Origin: Bacteroides sp.
GTDB lineage: Bacteria > Bacteroidota > Bacteroidia > Bacteroidales > Muribaculaceae
Length of the DNA stretch: 64,000 nt
NCBI GenBank assembly: GCA_023666835.1
Contig: JAMPBJ010000004.1
Coordinates: 1-64,000, forward strand
Reading direction: 5' to 3'
Shown here one piece after another: positions 1-8,436 of the stretch (position 1 is the stretch's first letter; the number at the start of each line of letters is the position of its first letter). The notes under the pieces were generated by a model. That model made no database searches. It saw only the letters and a list, made by a program, of their open reading frames with translations, and was not told where the DNA came from. The translations under genes were made by a program, and so were the position numbers.

Positions 1-40
1 CAGTAGAGGATAGCGGGTTGGAGTGGGCGTTATTTGGTTT

Positions 41-144
41 ATAAGATTTATACGATTTATAAAACTTATACGAGTTATATGATTTTATAGGGGTGGGGCT
101 AAGGAGTCTACGGAGATTAAGGACTTTAAGGACGCTTAGTGGCG
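41..144. repeat. Two blocks of degenerate 9-bp tandem repeats
   Basis: Positions 41-86 read as five imperfect copies of a 9-10 bp unit close to ATAAGATTT, and positions 100-144 as about five copies of a unit close to TAAGGACTT (TAAGGAGTC, TACGGAGAT, TAAGGACTT, TAAGGACGC, TTAGTGGCG). The two blocks share the period but not the sequence. They lie downstream of the minus-strand gene that ends at 261. The function is unknown. The rest of 1-260 shows no convincing gene. Confidence 0.6.
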
Positions 145-160
145 CTGGAATTTAGCATGG

Positions 161-198
161 GCAGAGCAGCATTAGCGGCACTGTTGTGGCTGCTCCGC
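161..198 (-). terminator. Possible hairpin downstream of the GNAT-like gene
   Basis: GCAGAGCAGC at 161-170 pairs with GCTGCTCCGC at 189-198, 9 of 10 positions, with an 18-base loop. It lies about 60 bases past the stop of the minus-strand gene. There is no good T tract, so a terminator role is only a guess. Confidence 0.3.
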
Positions 199-260
199 GG
201 AGAAGAAGAGAAAGTCCCATCGGCGGTTGATGAGTGGGATAAGTGGGAGATGCCTATGCT

Positions 261-1394
261 TCAAATGCTCTTGCGGTAGGCGCGGCGGCGGCGATGCTGA
301 CGATGGGGGAAGTATTGCCATTGGGCCCGCACGCTGTCGTTGCCCTCGAGTTCGACATTGCTTTCGGCTTCGCGGTATCCCTCCTTATTGAAAATAGGGA
401 TAAGGTCGGCGAATATAATGGCGTTGACACCGCGCGACATATATTCTTTCTTTACCGCTATGAGCAGAAGATCGACCACATCGTTGCGTCCATGAATGCC
501 ATGCAGGAGATGGTACCAACCTGTAGGCCAAAGTTTGCCTCCCGACTTGCGAAGCGCCTGCGACAATGATGGCATGGAGAGACCCAGGGCTACAAGGCGG
601 TCGTCAGAGTCGACAACAACGCTCAGACAGTCGAGCCTGACGATGTCGAGATACTTCTTTATGTAATAATCAATTTGACGCTGATTGAGTGGCGAATAGC
701 CATATAAGGAATCGTAGGCTTCGTTGATCAGATCAAACAGTGCCTGCCCATATTGCTCCTTGATTTTACGTCGGGACGTGAATTTGATAGTGCGCAGGCC
801 ATATTTCTTGCTGACAATATCGGCTATGCGTTGGAATTTCTCAGGCACTTCCTTGGGAACCGTGACGCGATATTCCACCCAATCGACATCTTTAGCATAG
901 CCAAGTCGCTCAAGTTGAACGGGATAATAGGGAAAGTTATAGATCGTGGCCATGGTGCCCATTTCGTTAAAGCCCTCTACGAGCATGCCTTCGTGATCCA
1001 TATCAGTGAATCCCATCGGACCAACCATCTCGTCCATCCCTTGCTCGCGAGCCCAGGATTCGACTTCAGAAAAGAGAGCATCGACAACTTCATTGTCGTC
1101 GATGAAGTCAACAAATCCAAATCGCGCCTCACGTTTGCCCGACCTTGAGTTAACAAGATCGTTGATAATTGCCACGATACGACCAACCGGGCGACAGTCG
1201 CGATAGGCCATGAAAGCCTGTGCACGACAATAGTCGAAAGCCGGATTTTTATCGGGCATCAGGGTCTCGACGTCGTCTGAAATCAATGGTGGAACGAAAT
1301 AAGGAGAATCCTTATAAAGTTCGATGCCGAATTTTACAAACTTTTTCAGCGCACTTTTGGTGGGCTTGATGGCTTCTACAATAATTTCAGACAT
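261..1394 (-). CDS. GNAT-like N-acetyltransferase family protein
   Basis: A 377-residue protein resembling the large GNAT-fold proteins of Bacteroidota annotated as hypothetical or N-acetyltransferase (YghO-like). The N-terminal part (about 1-140) carries a pattern such as GRIVAIIND followed by a phenylalanine-rich GFVDFIDD stretch and VGPMGFTD, typical of this family. The C-terminal half has a second acyltransferase-like region with FADLIPIFNKEGYREAESNVEL near 330-352. It ends in an arginine-rich tail. No signal peptide or membrane segment is visible, so it is probably cytoplasmic. Substrate unknown. It is last in a likely three-gene minus-strand operon with the pseudokinase and a lipoprotein. 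Confidence 0.7.
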   Translation of the reverse strand: MSEIIVEAIKPTKSALKKFVKFGIELYKDSPYFVPPLISDDVETLMPDKNPAFDYCRAQAFMAYRDCRPVGRIVAIINDLVNSRSGKREARFGFVDFIDDNEVVDALFSEVESWAREQGMDEMVGPMGFTDMDHEGMLVEGFNEMGTMATIYNFPYYPVQLERLGYAKDVDWVEYRVTVPKEVPEKFQRIADIVSKKYGLRTIKFTSRRKIKEQYGQALFDLINEAYDSLYGYSPLNQRQIDYYIKKYLDIVRLDCLSVVVDSDDRLVALGLSMPSLSQALRKSGGKLWPTGWYHLLHGIHGRNDVVDLLLIAVKKEYMSRGVNAIIFADLIPIFNKEGYREAESNVELEGNDSVRAQWQYFPHRQHRRRRAYRKSI

Positions 1395-1457
1395 GTGAGT
1401 TCAGCGTGATAAATGGAGAATGGTTTATTATATAATAATGTGTAAACGGGCCAACTT

Positions 1458-2216
1458 TCAACCATGAGCCGGGGCAAGAGTGGAACTGAACCATACGAGC
1501 AGCGCTATCATCAACAGAAGAAATGCAATGAAGGCTATATAAAACCTGTGATCAGACCGATTAGCCAGAGCCATGCGCAACTGATGGACCGACTTGTACT
1601 GCACGTGGCGGTCGCGGGAACTTGCCTTGTCGGCTATGCGACGCAACCGCATCGGAGGATTGTCGATATGATCAAGCACCTCGGAGAGCACCAGCCCGAA
1701 TGAGCGGATGTCCTCCGATGCCTCAGCGGGTGTCAGGTGAGCGCTTTGGTCAAAACCAACGTCGATAAGCTTCAGATTTCCAATATTCTCGGTAAAAATA
1801 ATAGTCCCGGGACGTATGGGGAAATGCACCAGATGGTTGCGCTGTATGTAGTCGATGGCGTCGACCAACTGCGAGCATATCTTGTCGACGTGGTCGGATG
1901 TGATCTTATTGTTGTCGAGAAGTTTGCGAAGAGAATCGCCATATACATCGTCGGTAATGATACACCGACCCAGACCGGGCACGTCCTCATAGTCGTTGAT
2001 CATGACTATGTGGGGATGCGCCAGATTGTAGCGAACGTCAAACTCCTTTTCGATCATGGAGCGAAATCGCGGATCGTCCTTATAGGCAGGCTTGAGGGTC
2101 TTGAGCATCACCCACTTGCCATGTTTTTTTGCCGTATAGACATCGTAGAACTCCTCGCCCCATTCAGGCAGAAGCTCTATGTCGGTCCATTTTTCTGTTT
2201 CGGATTTCGCCGCCAT
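1458..2216 (-). CDS. Protein kinase-like membrane protein, likely pseudokinase
   Basis: A 252-residue protein with a eukaryotic-like Ser/Thr kinase fold followed by one membrane segment near residues 226-245. The ATP-lysine equivalent is visible (K39 in MLKTLK) and a glutamate-containing helix follows. The catalytic loop reads HFPIRPGTI at 131-139 where active kinases have HRDxKxxN, so both the catalytic aspartate and the loop asparagine are missing, and the DFG motif reads DVG at 152-154. There is no clear glycine-rich loop. It is therefore probably catalytically dead or highly divergent, with the kinase-like domain in the cytoplasm. It starts 4 bp after the lipoprotein gene ends, suggesting co-transcription. 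Confidence 0.75.
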   Translation of the reverse strand: MAAKSETEKWTDIELLPEWGEEFYDVYTAKKHGKWVMLKTLKPAYKDDPRFRSMIEKEFDVRYNLAHPHIVMINDYEDVPGLGRCIITDDVYGDSLRKLLDNNKITSDHVDKICSQLVDAIDYIQRNHLVHFPIRPGTIIFTENIGNLKLIDVGFDQSAHLTPAEASEDIRSFGLVLSEVLDHIDNPPMRLRRIADKASSRDRHVQYKSVHQLRMALANRSDHRFYIAFIAFLLLMIALLVWFSSTLAPAHG

Positions 2217-2220
2217 GATA

Positions 2221-2628
2221 TCAATAACGCATATAGGTGAGTTGCTGACCCGTGACTGGATCAGTCAGCACTAATTCAGAAGACCAAACACGGACATAGT
2301 ATTGCCAGTGTTGACCGGGATAGATATAAATATCGAGAACTTGATCTCCATATATAGTCTCATCGACATCCCATGTGAAAGCATATGTAAACCATTCTGG
2401 CGGATAAGCCGTTTTATTGTATTGTACGTATTCACCATTGCCATCATTGTAGAAAGTAAAAAAAGTGACGTCGGCCTCCTGCACCGGCATGCCGTTGATG
2501 GCCACAAGTTCCCAGCTGCCGCGGAGAGGCGACCACCAAACGTATTCATCGTCGCCACACGAAGTAAGCGACACGATCGAAAGGATGGCTATAGTGAAAA
2601 GAAGGGATATTTTTTTGATTTGTGTCAT
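2221..2628 (-). CDS. Small lipoprotein, lipocalin-like size
   Basis: A 135-residue protein with a lipoprotein signal: a basic start, a hydrophobic stretch and the box SLTSC with the lipidated cysteine at residue 24, then CGDDE. The mature part begins LRGSWELVAING, a pattern common in lipocalin-like and META-like small lipoproteins of Bacteroidota, and is rich in aromatic residues and predicted strands. It is presumably envelope-located. It is the first gene of the minus-strand trio, 4 bp before the pseudokinase start, so it may be the extracytoplasmic partner of that membrane protein; this is inference from position only. Confidence 0.65.
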   Translation of the reverse strand: MTQIKKISLLFTIAILSIVSLTSCGDDEYVWWSPLRGSWELVAINGMPVQEADVTFFTFYNDGNGEYVQYNKTAYPPEWFTYAFTWDVDETIYGDQVLDIYIYPGQHWQYYVRVWSSELVLTDPVTGQQLTYMRY

Positions 2629-2656
2629 GATTTGAAGAAAAATCGGTGATAAAGTG

Positions 2657-2664
2657 CAAAATTA
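2657..2664 (-). promoter_or_regulatory. Candidate -7 element for the lipoprotein/pseudokinase operon
   Basis: On the minus strand this reads TAATTTTG, matching the Bacteroidota -7 consensus TAnnTTTG, 29 bases before the lipoprotein start. A good -33 TTTG was not found at the right spacing, so support is partial. It lies back to back with the GH3 gene promoter. Confidence 0.4.
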
Positions 2665-2672
2665 AACATTTA

Positions 2673-2704
2673 TTTCAAGATTATTCATTTTTTAGTTACT
2701 TTTG
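2673..2704 (+). promoter_or_regulatory. Promoter of the GH3-family gene
   Basis: TTTC at 2673-2676 (consensus TTTG), then 20 bp, then TACTTTTG at 2697-2704, matching the Bacteroidota -33/-7 pattern. The gene start is 50 bases downstream. Confidence 0.55.
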
Positions 2705-2753
2705 TTGTTACGATAGATCGCTTTTACGACAAAGCGATCACTATGCATAACCA

Positions 2754-4271
2754 ATGAACCTGACAAAAACAGTCCGACCGATATTCCTGAGGCGGCTACG
2801 CAAAAGCTTGGAAGCCGATGCCGACGTTGAAGCCACCCAGCGCGCCCAACTGCATGAGCTTGTGACACAGGCACGAGGCACGCTGTGGGGGCGCAGTCAC
2901 GGCTACGACCGTATCGGCAGCTATGAAGACTATGTCGAGGCAGTGGCAGTCACTCCATATGAGGAATTGCGCCCGTGGGTCATGAAGATGATAGCCGGCG
3001 ACCGCGACATTCTGTGGCCCGGACTGACGCGACGGTTCGCGCAGTCGTCGGGCACCTCCGACGGCAAGAGTAAATACATACCGATCACCGACAGCTCTCT
3101 TCGCCTCAACCATTACCGCGGAGGCAGCGATGCCGTGGCTCATTACCTCAACAACCACGCCGACAGCCGACTGTTCGACGGGCGCTCGTTCATATTGGGG
3201 GGCAGCTTTGCCAACGAACTTCCGGCCGAAGTGGTTGGGAGTGCCAAGGTCGGAGACCTTTCGGCCAACCTCATCGACGCCATCAATCCGCTCGTCAACC
3301 TCGTCAGAATACCGTCCAAACGCATCGCCCTCATGACGGACTGGCACCGGAAACTTCCGGCGCTCGTCGATGCATCGATAGGCCGGAATGTGACCAACAT
3401 ATCCGGTGTCCCTTCGTGGTTCCTGACCGTGCTGCGTCAGATCCTTGACCGCAGTGGCAAGAGCAGCCTGCATCAGGTGTGGCCCAACCTCGAAGTATTT
3501 TTCCACGGAGGCATATCCTTTGTTCCCTACCGTGAACAATACGATGCCATCATCGACCCGGAGCGCATGCGCTATGTCGAAACTTACAATGCCTCCGAAG
3601 GATTCTTTGCCGTGCAGGATCTGCCCGAAGTATCGATGGGCATGAAGTTGCTTATCGATGCCGGCGTGTTCTACGAGTTCATTCCCATCGACAAGCCGGA
3701 AAGCCGTCCGGTGCCGGCATGGCAAGTGGAGCAAGGCAAGGTCTATGCCATGGTTATCACCGCCGCCAACGGCCTGTGGCGCTATCCGATCGGCGACACT
3801 GTCAGGATAGAGTCATTGTCGCCGCTGCGAATATCGATTGCCGGCCGAACAAAACACTACATCAACGCATTTGGAGAAGAGGTGATGGTCCATAACACCG
3901 ACGCTGCCCTGGCCCGTGCATGCCACCTGTTGGGATGCCGCGTGGAAAACTATACCGCTGCCCCGGTCTACACCACCGACCGCAGCAAAGGCCACCATCA
4001 ATGGCTGATAGAATTCTCGCAACGGCCGGCTGACATAGAGCAGTTTGCCAACACGCTCGACCGAATGCTCACGGAGGAGAACAGCGACTACCAGGCCAAA
4101 CGATCGGGCGACATCTTCCTGTCGCGGCTCACCATCGTCGAAGCCCTCCCCGGACTGTTCGACCGATGGCTCGAATCGACAGGCAAGCTCGGCGGGCAAC
4201 GCAAGGTGCCGCGCCTGAGCAACGACCGTCGACTGATGGACCGTCTGCTCGAACTTAACTCAAACCTATAG
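2754..4271 (+). CDS. GH3-family acyl-adenylate-forming protein
   Basis: A 505-residue protein of the GH3 family, named after plant auxin-responsive amido synthetases, which activate a carboxylic acid with ATP and join it to an amine such as an amino acid. The ATP-binding motif SSGTSDGKSK is at about 98-107, and the second adenylate-forming motif YNASEGFF is near 280. A region GRTKHYINAFGEEVM near 363-377 corresponds to the hinge before the C-terminal domain. No signal peptide. Full length for the bacterial members. The substrate in Bacteroidota is not known. It has its own promoter and is followed by small envelope-protein genes on the same strand. Confidence 0.85.
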   Translation: MNLTKTVRPIFLRRLRKSLEADADVEATQRAQLHELVTQARGTLWGRSHGYDRIGSYEDYVEAVAVTPYEELRPWVMKMIAGDRDILWPGLTRRFAQSSGTSDGKSKYIPITDSSLRLNHYRGGSDAVAHYLNNHADSRLFDGRSFILGGSFANELPAEVVGSAKVGDLSANLIDAINPLVNLVRIPSKRIALMTDWHRKLPALVDASIGRNVTNISGVPSWFLTVLRQILDRSGKSSLHQVWPNLEVFFHGGISFVPYREQYDAIIDPERMRYVETYNASEGFFAVQDLPEVSMGMKLLIDAGVFYEFIPIDKPESRPVPAWQVEQGKVYAMVITAANGLWRYPIGDTVRIESLSPLRISIAGRTKHYINAFGEEVMVHNTDAALARACHLLGCRVENYTAAPVYTTDRSKGHHQWLIEFSQRPADIEQFANTLDRMLTEENSDYQAKRSGDIFLSRLTIVEALPGLFDRWLESTGKLGGQRKVPRLSNDRRLMDRLLELNSNL

Positions 4272-4312
4272 TAACAAACCACTGATTTCGAAATCATATC
4301 AACTCACCAACA

Positions 4313-4939
4313 ATGAAAAGAATACTATTTGCTGCTGCAGCCTTCATGTGCCTCATGGCCGGAACATCTGCCGTCCAAGCCTCAGGAAAAACCGACACCG
4401 AAACCTTGAAGAAAGAGATAGCCGACGGGCGCTACAACTCATTGCTGACCAAATACCTGGCCGGCGAACAACTCTCCCCGGGCGACGCCGCCACAGTATA
4501 CTACGGTTCGGCTCTGCAGCCCCGATTCAATGCTTCGGCCGACACACGCCAGATCATGGAATCGTATGCCACGGGGCAACTCGACAACACCTTCCGCATG
4601 TGTGAAAAAGCTCTTGAATCGGATCCTACCAACCTTGCCGTGCTGTTCAAAGCCTATGCATGCGCCGCCTCATCTAACAATGAAGCAATCAAATCCAAAG
4701 CTCCGGTGATGCAAAACCGCTTGCTTAACATTTGCGATGCCATATTCGCATCCGGCACCGGCGTGCAGGACGCCGATCCATACGTGGTGATCCGCCCGGC
4801 CGATATCGATGAATTCGTGGTCAAATACATGCAACCCACATCGGTGATCGGACGTGCAAAGATCGGTAATCTCGAAGCCGTAAAGGTCAAATTCCAGGAC
4901 ATCCCTGACGACGTGATTCTATACTTCTCAGTCCTCTAA
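4313..4939 (+). CDS. Secreted DUF4919-like protein
   Basis: A 208-residue protein with a signal peptide (about 1-23, ending around VQA-SG). The mature part resembles the DUF4919 family of Bacteroidota: an N-terminal helical region, a central repeat-like helix pair (LDNTFRMCEKALESDPTNLAVLFKAY) similar to a TPR, and a C-terminal strand region ending in ILYFSVL. Function unknown; probably periplasmic. It starts 41 bases after the GH3 stop and is followed 20 bases later by a small membrane protein, so the genes may be co-transcribed. Confidence 0.6.
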   Translation: MKRILFAAAAFMCLMAGTSAVQASGKTDTETLKKEIADGRYNSLLTKYLAGEQLSPGDAATVYYGSALQPRFNASADTRQIMESYATGQLDNTFRMCEKALESDPTNLAVLFKAYACAASSNNEAIKSKAPVMQNRLLNICDAIFASGTGVQDADPYVVIRPADIDEFVVKYMQPTSVIGRAKIGNLEAVKVKFQDIPDDVILYFSVL

Positions 4940-4959
4940 CCAGTCTAACCCTTCCTCCA

Positions 4960-5283
4960 ATGAACGAATACAACACCCAGGGGTCATATCCTCCTCCCTA
5001 TCAGCCTTATCAGCCCGCACCGCAACCGGGTAACAACGCCCTCGGCATTATCGGATTCATCTTCTCACTCATCGGCTTATTCTTCGGATGGTTCCCACTG
5101 TTTGGTCAATTGGCTCTGGTAGGCGGCCTCATCCTGTCGGTTATCGGCCTCTTCTTTCCCGGCAGAGCGCTTGCCGTGGCCGGTCTGATCATCTCGATCA
5201 TCTCGATCATAGGCTATGGCCTCATTGTCATTTTCATCATCGGCCTTGCAAACCTGGGACCGGACTACTATTTGTATTATTAA
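4960..5283 (+). CDS. Small proline-rich membrane protein
   Basis: A 107-residue protein whose first 25 residues are rich in proline, tyrosine and glutamine (PPPYQPYQPAPQPG), followed by two or three closely spaced hydrophobic segments covering about 27-98. This layout resembles DUF4190-type small membrane proteins. The proline-rich head is probably cytoplasmic. Function unknown. It sits between the DUF4919-like gene and the SIMPL gene with short gaps. Confidence 0.65.
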   Translation: MNEYNTQGSYPPPYQPYQPAPQPGNNALGIIGFIFSLIGLFFGWFPLFGQLALVGGLILSVIGLFFPGRALAVAGLIISIISIIGYGLIVIFIIGLANLGPDYYLYY

Positions 5284-5312
5284 CACACGATTAATCAAAC
5301 ACACGAATCTCT

Positions 5313-6014
5313 ATGAAAACATCCTACGTAATCCCCGCGGCCCTCATTGCTGTCGGTCTTCTGCTGCTGGGTCTCTGCATCCGCAGCGGCATCATGTCAG
5401 TCACCTCCAGCCAGCGCACCGTCGAAGTCAAAGGTCTGGCCACACGCGAAGTGAAAGCCGACCTTGTCACCTGGCCAATAGTGTTCAAACAAGTCGGCAA
5501 TGAGTTGCCCCAGGTCTATGCCGCCGTCAGCAACACCAATGACCGCATAGTGGCATTTCTCAAGCAAAACGGACTGACCGACAAAGAGATCAGCATAGGC
5601 GCTCCGACCATGACCGATCTCACCACCGACCGCTACAACACCAACCCGGTGCCGTTCAATTACAGCGTTGAATCCGTGGTGACGGTCAACTCTACTCAAG
5701 TCGACAAAGTGCACGACCTTATACTGCGTCAGGGCGAATTGATGCAACAAGGCATAGCCATATCCAGCGACTATTCCAACCCCATCACCTACGACTACAC
5801 CGGTCTCAACAACATAAAGCCCGAAATGATAGCAGAGGCAACGAAAAACGCCCGCGAGGCAGCCAACAAGTTTGCCGAAGACTCCGATTCGAAGCTAGGC
5901 AAGATCAAGACCGCTTCACAAGGCCAATTCTCCATCAACGACCGCGACCAATACACACCCTACATCAAGGATGTGCGAGTAGTCACCACACTGACCTACT
6001 ACCTCGAAGACTGA
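5313..6014 (+). CDS. SIMPL (DUF541) domain protein
   Basis: A 233-residue protein with an N-terminal membrane anchor or uncleaved signal (about 4-25) and a SIMPL/DUF541 domain after it. The pattern RTVEVKGLATREVKADLVTWPI opens the domain as usual, and the repeated strand-helix units and the C-terminal LTYYLED complete it. The family is often periplasmic and has been linked to oxidative or envelope stress in other bacteria, but the biochemical role is not known. The gene is 29 bases after the proline-rich membrane protein gene. Confidence 0.85.
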   Translation: MKTSYVIPAALIAVGLLLLGLCIRSGIMSVTSSQRTVEVKGLATREVKADLVTWPIVFKQVGNELPQVYAAVSNTNDRIVAFLKQNGLTDKEISIGAPTMTDLTTDRYNTNPVPFNYSVESVVTVNSTQVDKVHDLILRQGELMQQGIAISSDYSNPITYDYTGLNNIKPEMIAEATKNAREAANKFAEDSDSKLGKIKTASQGQFSINDRDQYTPYIKDVRVVTTLTYYLED

Positions 6015-6099
6015 CCTTCAGTTGTCACCAACCCCACAATATCGCGCCTCATGCTGCAAAAAATTCAACTGCATGGGGCGATTTTTCTAAAGAATTTGT

Positions 6100-6107
6100 T
6101 AATTTTG
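6100..6107 (+). promoter_or_regulatory. Candidate -7 element for the yqeY-like gene
   Basis: TAATTTTG matches TAnnTTTG and lies 25 bases before the chosen ATG at 6132. The -33 element is not clear. Its position argues against the upstream in-frame ATG at 6051, which would lie before the promoter. Confidence 0.5.
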
Positions 6108-6131
6108 CAACTGAAAAACAAAGCATTGAAT

Positions 6132-6581
6132 ATGGACTTATTTGACAAAATCAGCAACGATATCAAAGCCGCCATGCTGGCTAAAGACAAAGTGCGCCTC
6201 GAAACACTTCGCGGCATAAAAAAAGAATTTCTCGAAGCCAAGACAGCCAAAGGCTCCGACGGGACACTTGCCGACGATCAGGCCACCAAAATCCTTGCCA
6301 AAATGGCCAAACAGCGCCGTGAAACGGCCGTGATCTACACCGAGCAGAATCGTCCCGAACTGGCCGAAAACGAATTGGCCGAAGCAGCCGTCATCGAGGA
6401 ATATCTGCCCCGTCAGCTCTCCGACGAAGAACTGACCTCCGAGCTGCGCAGGATCATCGAACAGGTTGGCGCAACTTCGCCCAAAGAGATGGGCAAAGTG
6501 ATGGGTGTGGCATCCAAAGCACTCGCCGGTCGCGCCGACGGCAAAGTAATCTCTGCAAAAGTGCGTGAGTTGCTTTCGTAA
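6132..6581 (+). CDS. yqeY: GatB/YqeY domain protein
   Basis: A 149-residue protein of the YqeY family, which shares a helical domain with the C-terminus of the GatB amidotransferase subunit; its role, perhaps in tRNA metabolism, is not settled. The start at 6132 (MDLFDKISND) is chosen over an in-frame ATG 27 codons upstream because the family begins there and a promoter motif lies between. The pattern LRGIKKEFLEAK and the C-terminal GKVMGVASKALAGRADGKVI are family-typical. It is followed 44 bases later by serS, consistent with a tRNA-related context. Confidence 0.85.
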   Translation: MDLFDKISNDIKAAMLAKDKVRLETLRGIKKEFLEAKTAKGSDGTLADDQATKILAKMAKQRRETAVIYTEQNRPELAENELAEAAVIEEYLPRQLSDEELTSELRRIIEQVGATSPKEMGKVMGVASKALAGRADGKVISAKVRELLS

Positions 6582-6625
6582 ACCTTCTACCGCATCGAAC
6601 ATCAACAATTTAACAAGCTATAGAC

Positions 6626-7897
6626 ATGCTTACTCTTCAGCAAATCAAAGAAAACCCCGAATACATCGTGGCACGTCTTGCCGTCAAAGGTTTTGATGGC
6701 AAAGAGCCCATCGACAAAGTGCTCGCCCTCGACGAAAACCGCCGCAAGCTTCAGCTCACCAACGACAACGCTGCCGCCGAGCTCAAGAAATATGCCGCCA
6801 CCATTGGCCAGCTCATGAAGCAGGGAAAAAAAGATGAAGCAGACCAGGCCAAAGCACAGGTGGCAAAACTCAAAGAATCGCAGAAAGAGATCGCCGATCA
6901 GCTTTCAAAAGCTGAAAGCGAGATCCGCGAGATACTTCTCACCATCCCCAACATCCCTTGCGAAATGGTGCCCGAAGGTCGCACTGCCGACGACAACGTG
7001 GTCGAAAAGACCGGCGGCCCGATGCCCGATCTGCCCGCCGATGCCCTCCCTCACTGGGATCTGGCCAAGAAATACAACCTCATCGACTTCGACCTGGGTG
7101 TGAAAATCACCGGTGCCGGATTCCCCGTCTATATCGGCAAAGGCGCACGGTTGCAGCGTGCACTCATCCAGTTCTTCCTCGACCAGGCAGGCAAAGCCGG
7201 ATATCTCGAAATTCAGCCCCCCTACGTGGTCAACGAAGCATCAGGCTACGGCACCGGACAACTTCCCGACAAGGAAGGCCAGATGTACTTTGTCAACGAA
7301 GACCGGCTCTACCTCATCCCCACAGCCGAGGTGCCCGTCACGAACATCTACCGCGACGTGATCCTCTCGGAATCCGAACTCCCCAAAAAGAACTGCGCCT
7401 ACTCGGCATGCTTCCGTCGCGAAGCCGGCAGCTACGGCAAAGACGTGCGTGGCCTCAACCGCCTTCACCAGTTTGACAAGGTTGAGATAGTCCGCATCGA
7501 AAAGCCCGAGAACTCCTACGCTGCACTCGAAGAGATGAAAGACCACGTGCAGGGGCTCCTCGAACAGCTCGGACTACCTTGGCACATACTCCGCCTGTGT
7601 GGTGGCGACATGAGCTTCACCTCGGCCATCACCTTCGACTTCGAAGTCTACTCCGCAGCTCAGAAACGCTGGCTCGAAGTTTCGTCGGTATCCAACTTCG
7701 AAACTTACCAGGCCAACCGACTCAAATGCCGCTACCGTGCTGCCGACAAGAAGACTCAGCTCTGCCACACTCTCAACGGCTCTGCACTCGCTCTGCCCCG
7801 CATCATGGCCGCTCTGCTCGAAAACAACCAGACGCCCCAAGGCATCTTAGTGCCGGAATGTCTGCGCAAATACACCGGCTTCGACATCATCGACTGA
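6626..7897 (+). CDS. serS: Seryl-tRNA synthetase
   Basis: A 423-residue class II aminoacyl-tRNA synthetase that charges tRNA-Ser. The N-terminal long coiled-coil arm covers about 30-110. Class II motif 2 is seen in FRREAGSYGKDVRGLNRLHQ (near 258-277) and motif 3 in LNGSALALPRIMAALLENNQ near 384-403. The length is normal for the family. The stop codon overlaps the start of the following methyltransferase by one base (TGATG), suggesting translational coupling. Confidence 0.98.
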   Translation: MLTLQQIKENPEYIVARLAVKGFDGKEPIDKVLALDENRRKLQLTNDNAAAELKKYAATIGQLMKQGKKDEADQAKAQVAKLKESQKEIADQLSKAESEIREILLTIPNIPCEMVPEGRTADDNVVEKTGGPMPDLPADALPHWDLAKKYNLIDFDLGVKITGAGFPVYIGKGARLQRALIQFFLDQAGKAGYLEIQPPYVVNEASGYGTGQLPDKEGQMYFVNEDRLYLIPTAEVPVTNIYRDVILSESELPKKNCAYSACFRREAGSYGKDVRGLNRLHQFDKVEIVRIEKPENSYAALEEMKDHVQGLLEQLGLPWHILRLCGGDMSFTSAITFDFEVYSAAQKRWLEVSSVSNFETYQANRLKCRYRAADKKTQLCHTLNGSALALPRIMAALLENNQTPQGILVPECLRKYTGFDIID

Positions 7898-8436
7898 TGG
7901 AAAAGAAAACCATACGTGACCTCGGGCGCGATACCATCGACGAGTATCGCGCCCGTCCTAAATTGCCTCTCACCATTGTTCTCGACAACGTCAGGTCGCT
8001 CAACAACATCGGATCCATATTCCGCACATCCGATGCCTTCCTTGTGGATCGCATCATGCTGTGCGGCATCACAGCCACCCCACCGTCGCCCGAGATCCAC
8101 AAGACAGCTCTTGATGCCGAGGACTCTGTCAGTTGGCAATACTTCGATTCGACAATATCTGCAGTCGACTCCCTTCATGCCGAAGGCTACACTATCTGCG
8201 CTCTCGAGCAAGTCAAGGGCAGCGTGATGCTCAACGAATTCAGTCCCAATCCCGATGCTAAATACGCCATCATTGCCGGTCATGAGGTCCACGGCGTCGA
8301 TCCCGAAGTGGTCAACGCAGCCGATATATGCCTCGAAATCCCCCAGTTTGGCACCAAGCACTCGCTCAACGTCAGCGTCTCGACCGGCATAGCCATCTGG
8401 CACTTCTTCACCCACCTATCAACCAACCAGTTATGA
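7897..8436 (+). CDS. SpoU-family RNA methyltransferase
   Basis: A 179-residue SAM-dependent RNA 2'-O-methyltransferase of the SPOUT/TrmH class. Motif 1 is seen in LDNVRSLNNIGSIFRTSDAF (about 30-49), motif 2 in IIAGHEVHGVDPEVV and motif 3 in LEIPQFGTKHSLNVSVSTGI near the C-terminus, which forms the SAM-binding knot. The target (tRNA or rRNA) cannot be told from sequence. The ATG at 7897 overlaps the serS stop; the same frame is open further upstream, but the family start fits 7897. Its own stop overlaps the next gene's start. Confidence 0.9.
   Translation: MEKKTIRDLGRDTIDEYRARPKLPLTIVLDNVRSLNNIGSIFRTSDAFLVDRIMLCGITATPPSPEIHKTALDAEDSVSWQYFDSTISAVDSLHAEGYTICALEQVKGSVMLNEFSPNPDAKYAIIAGHEVHGVDPEVVNAADICLEIPQFGTKHSLNVSVSTGIAIWHFFTHLSTNQL

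Noticed and set aside
41-144. CRISPR array
   Set aside because: Units are 9 bp with no spacers; nothing resembling a 24-40 base direct repeat with spacers was found in the window.
243-569. Plus-strand reading frame of 108 residues
   Set aside because: It runs antisense to the well-supported GNAT-like gene and lacks any recognisable protein pattern; it starts inside low-complexity sequence.
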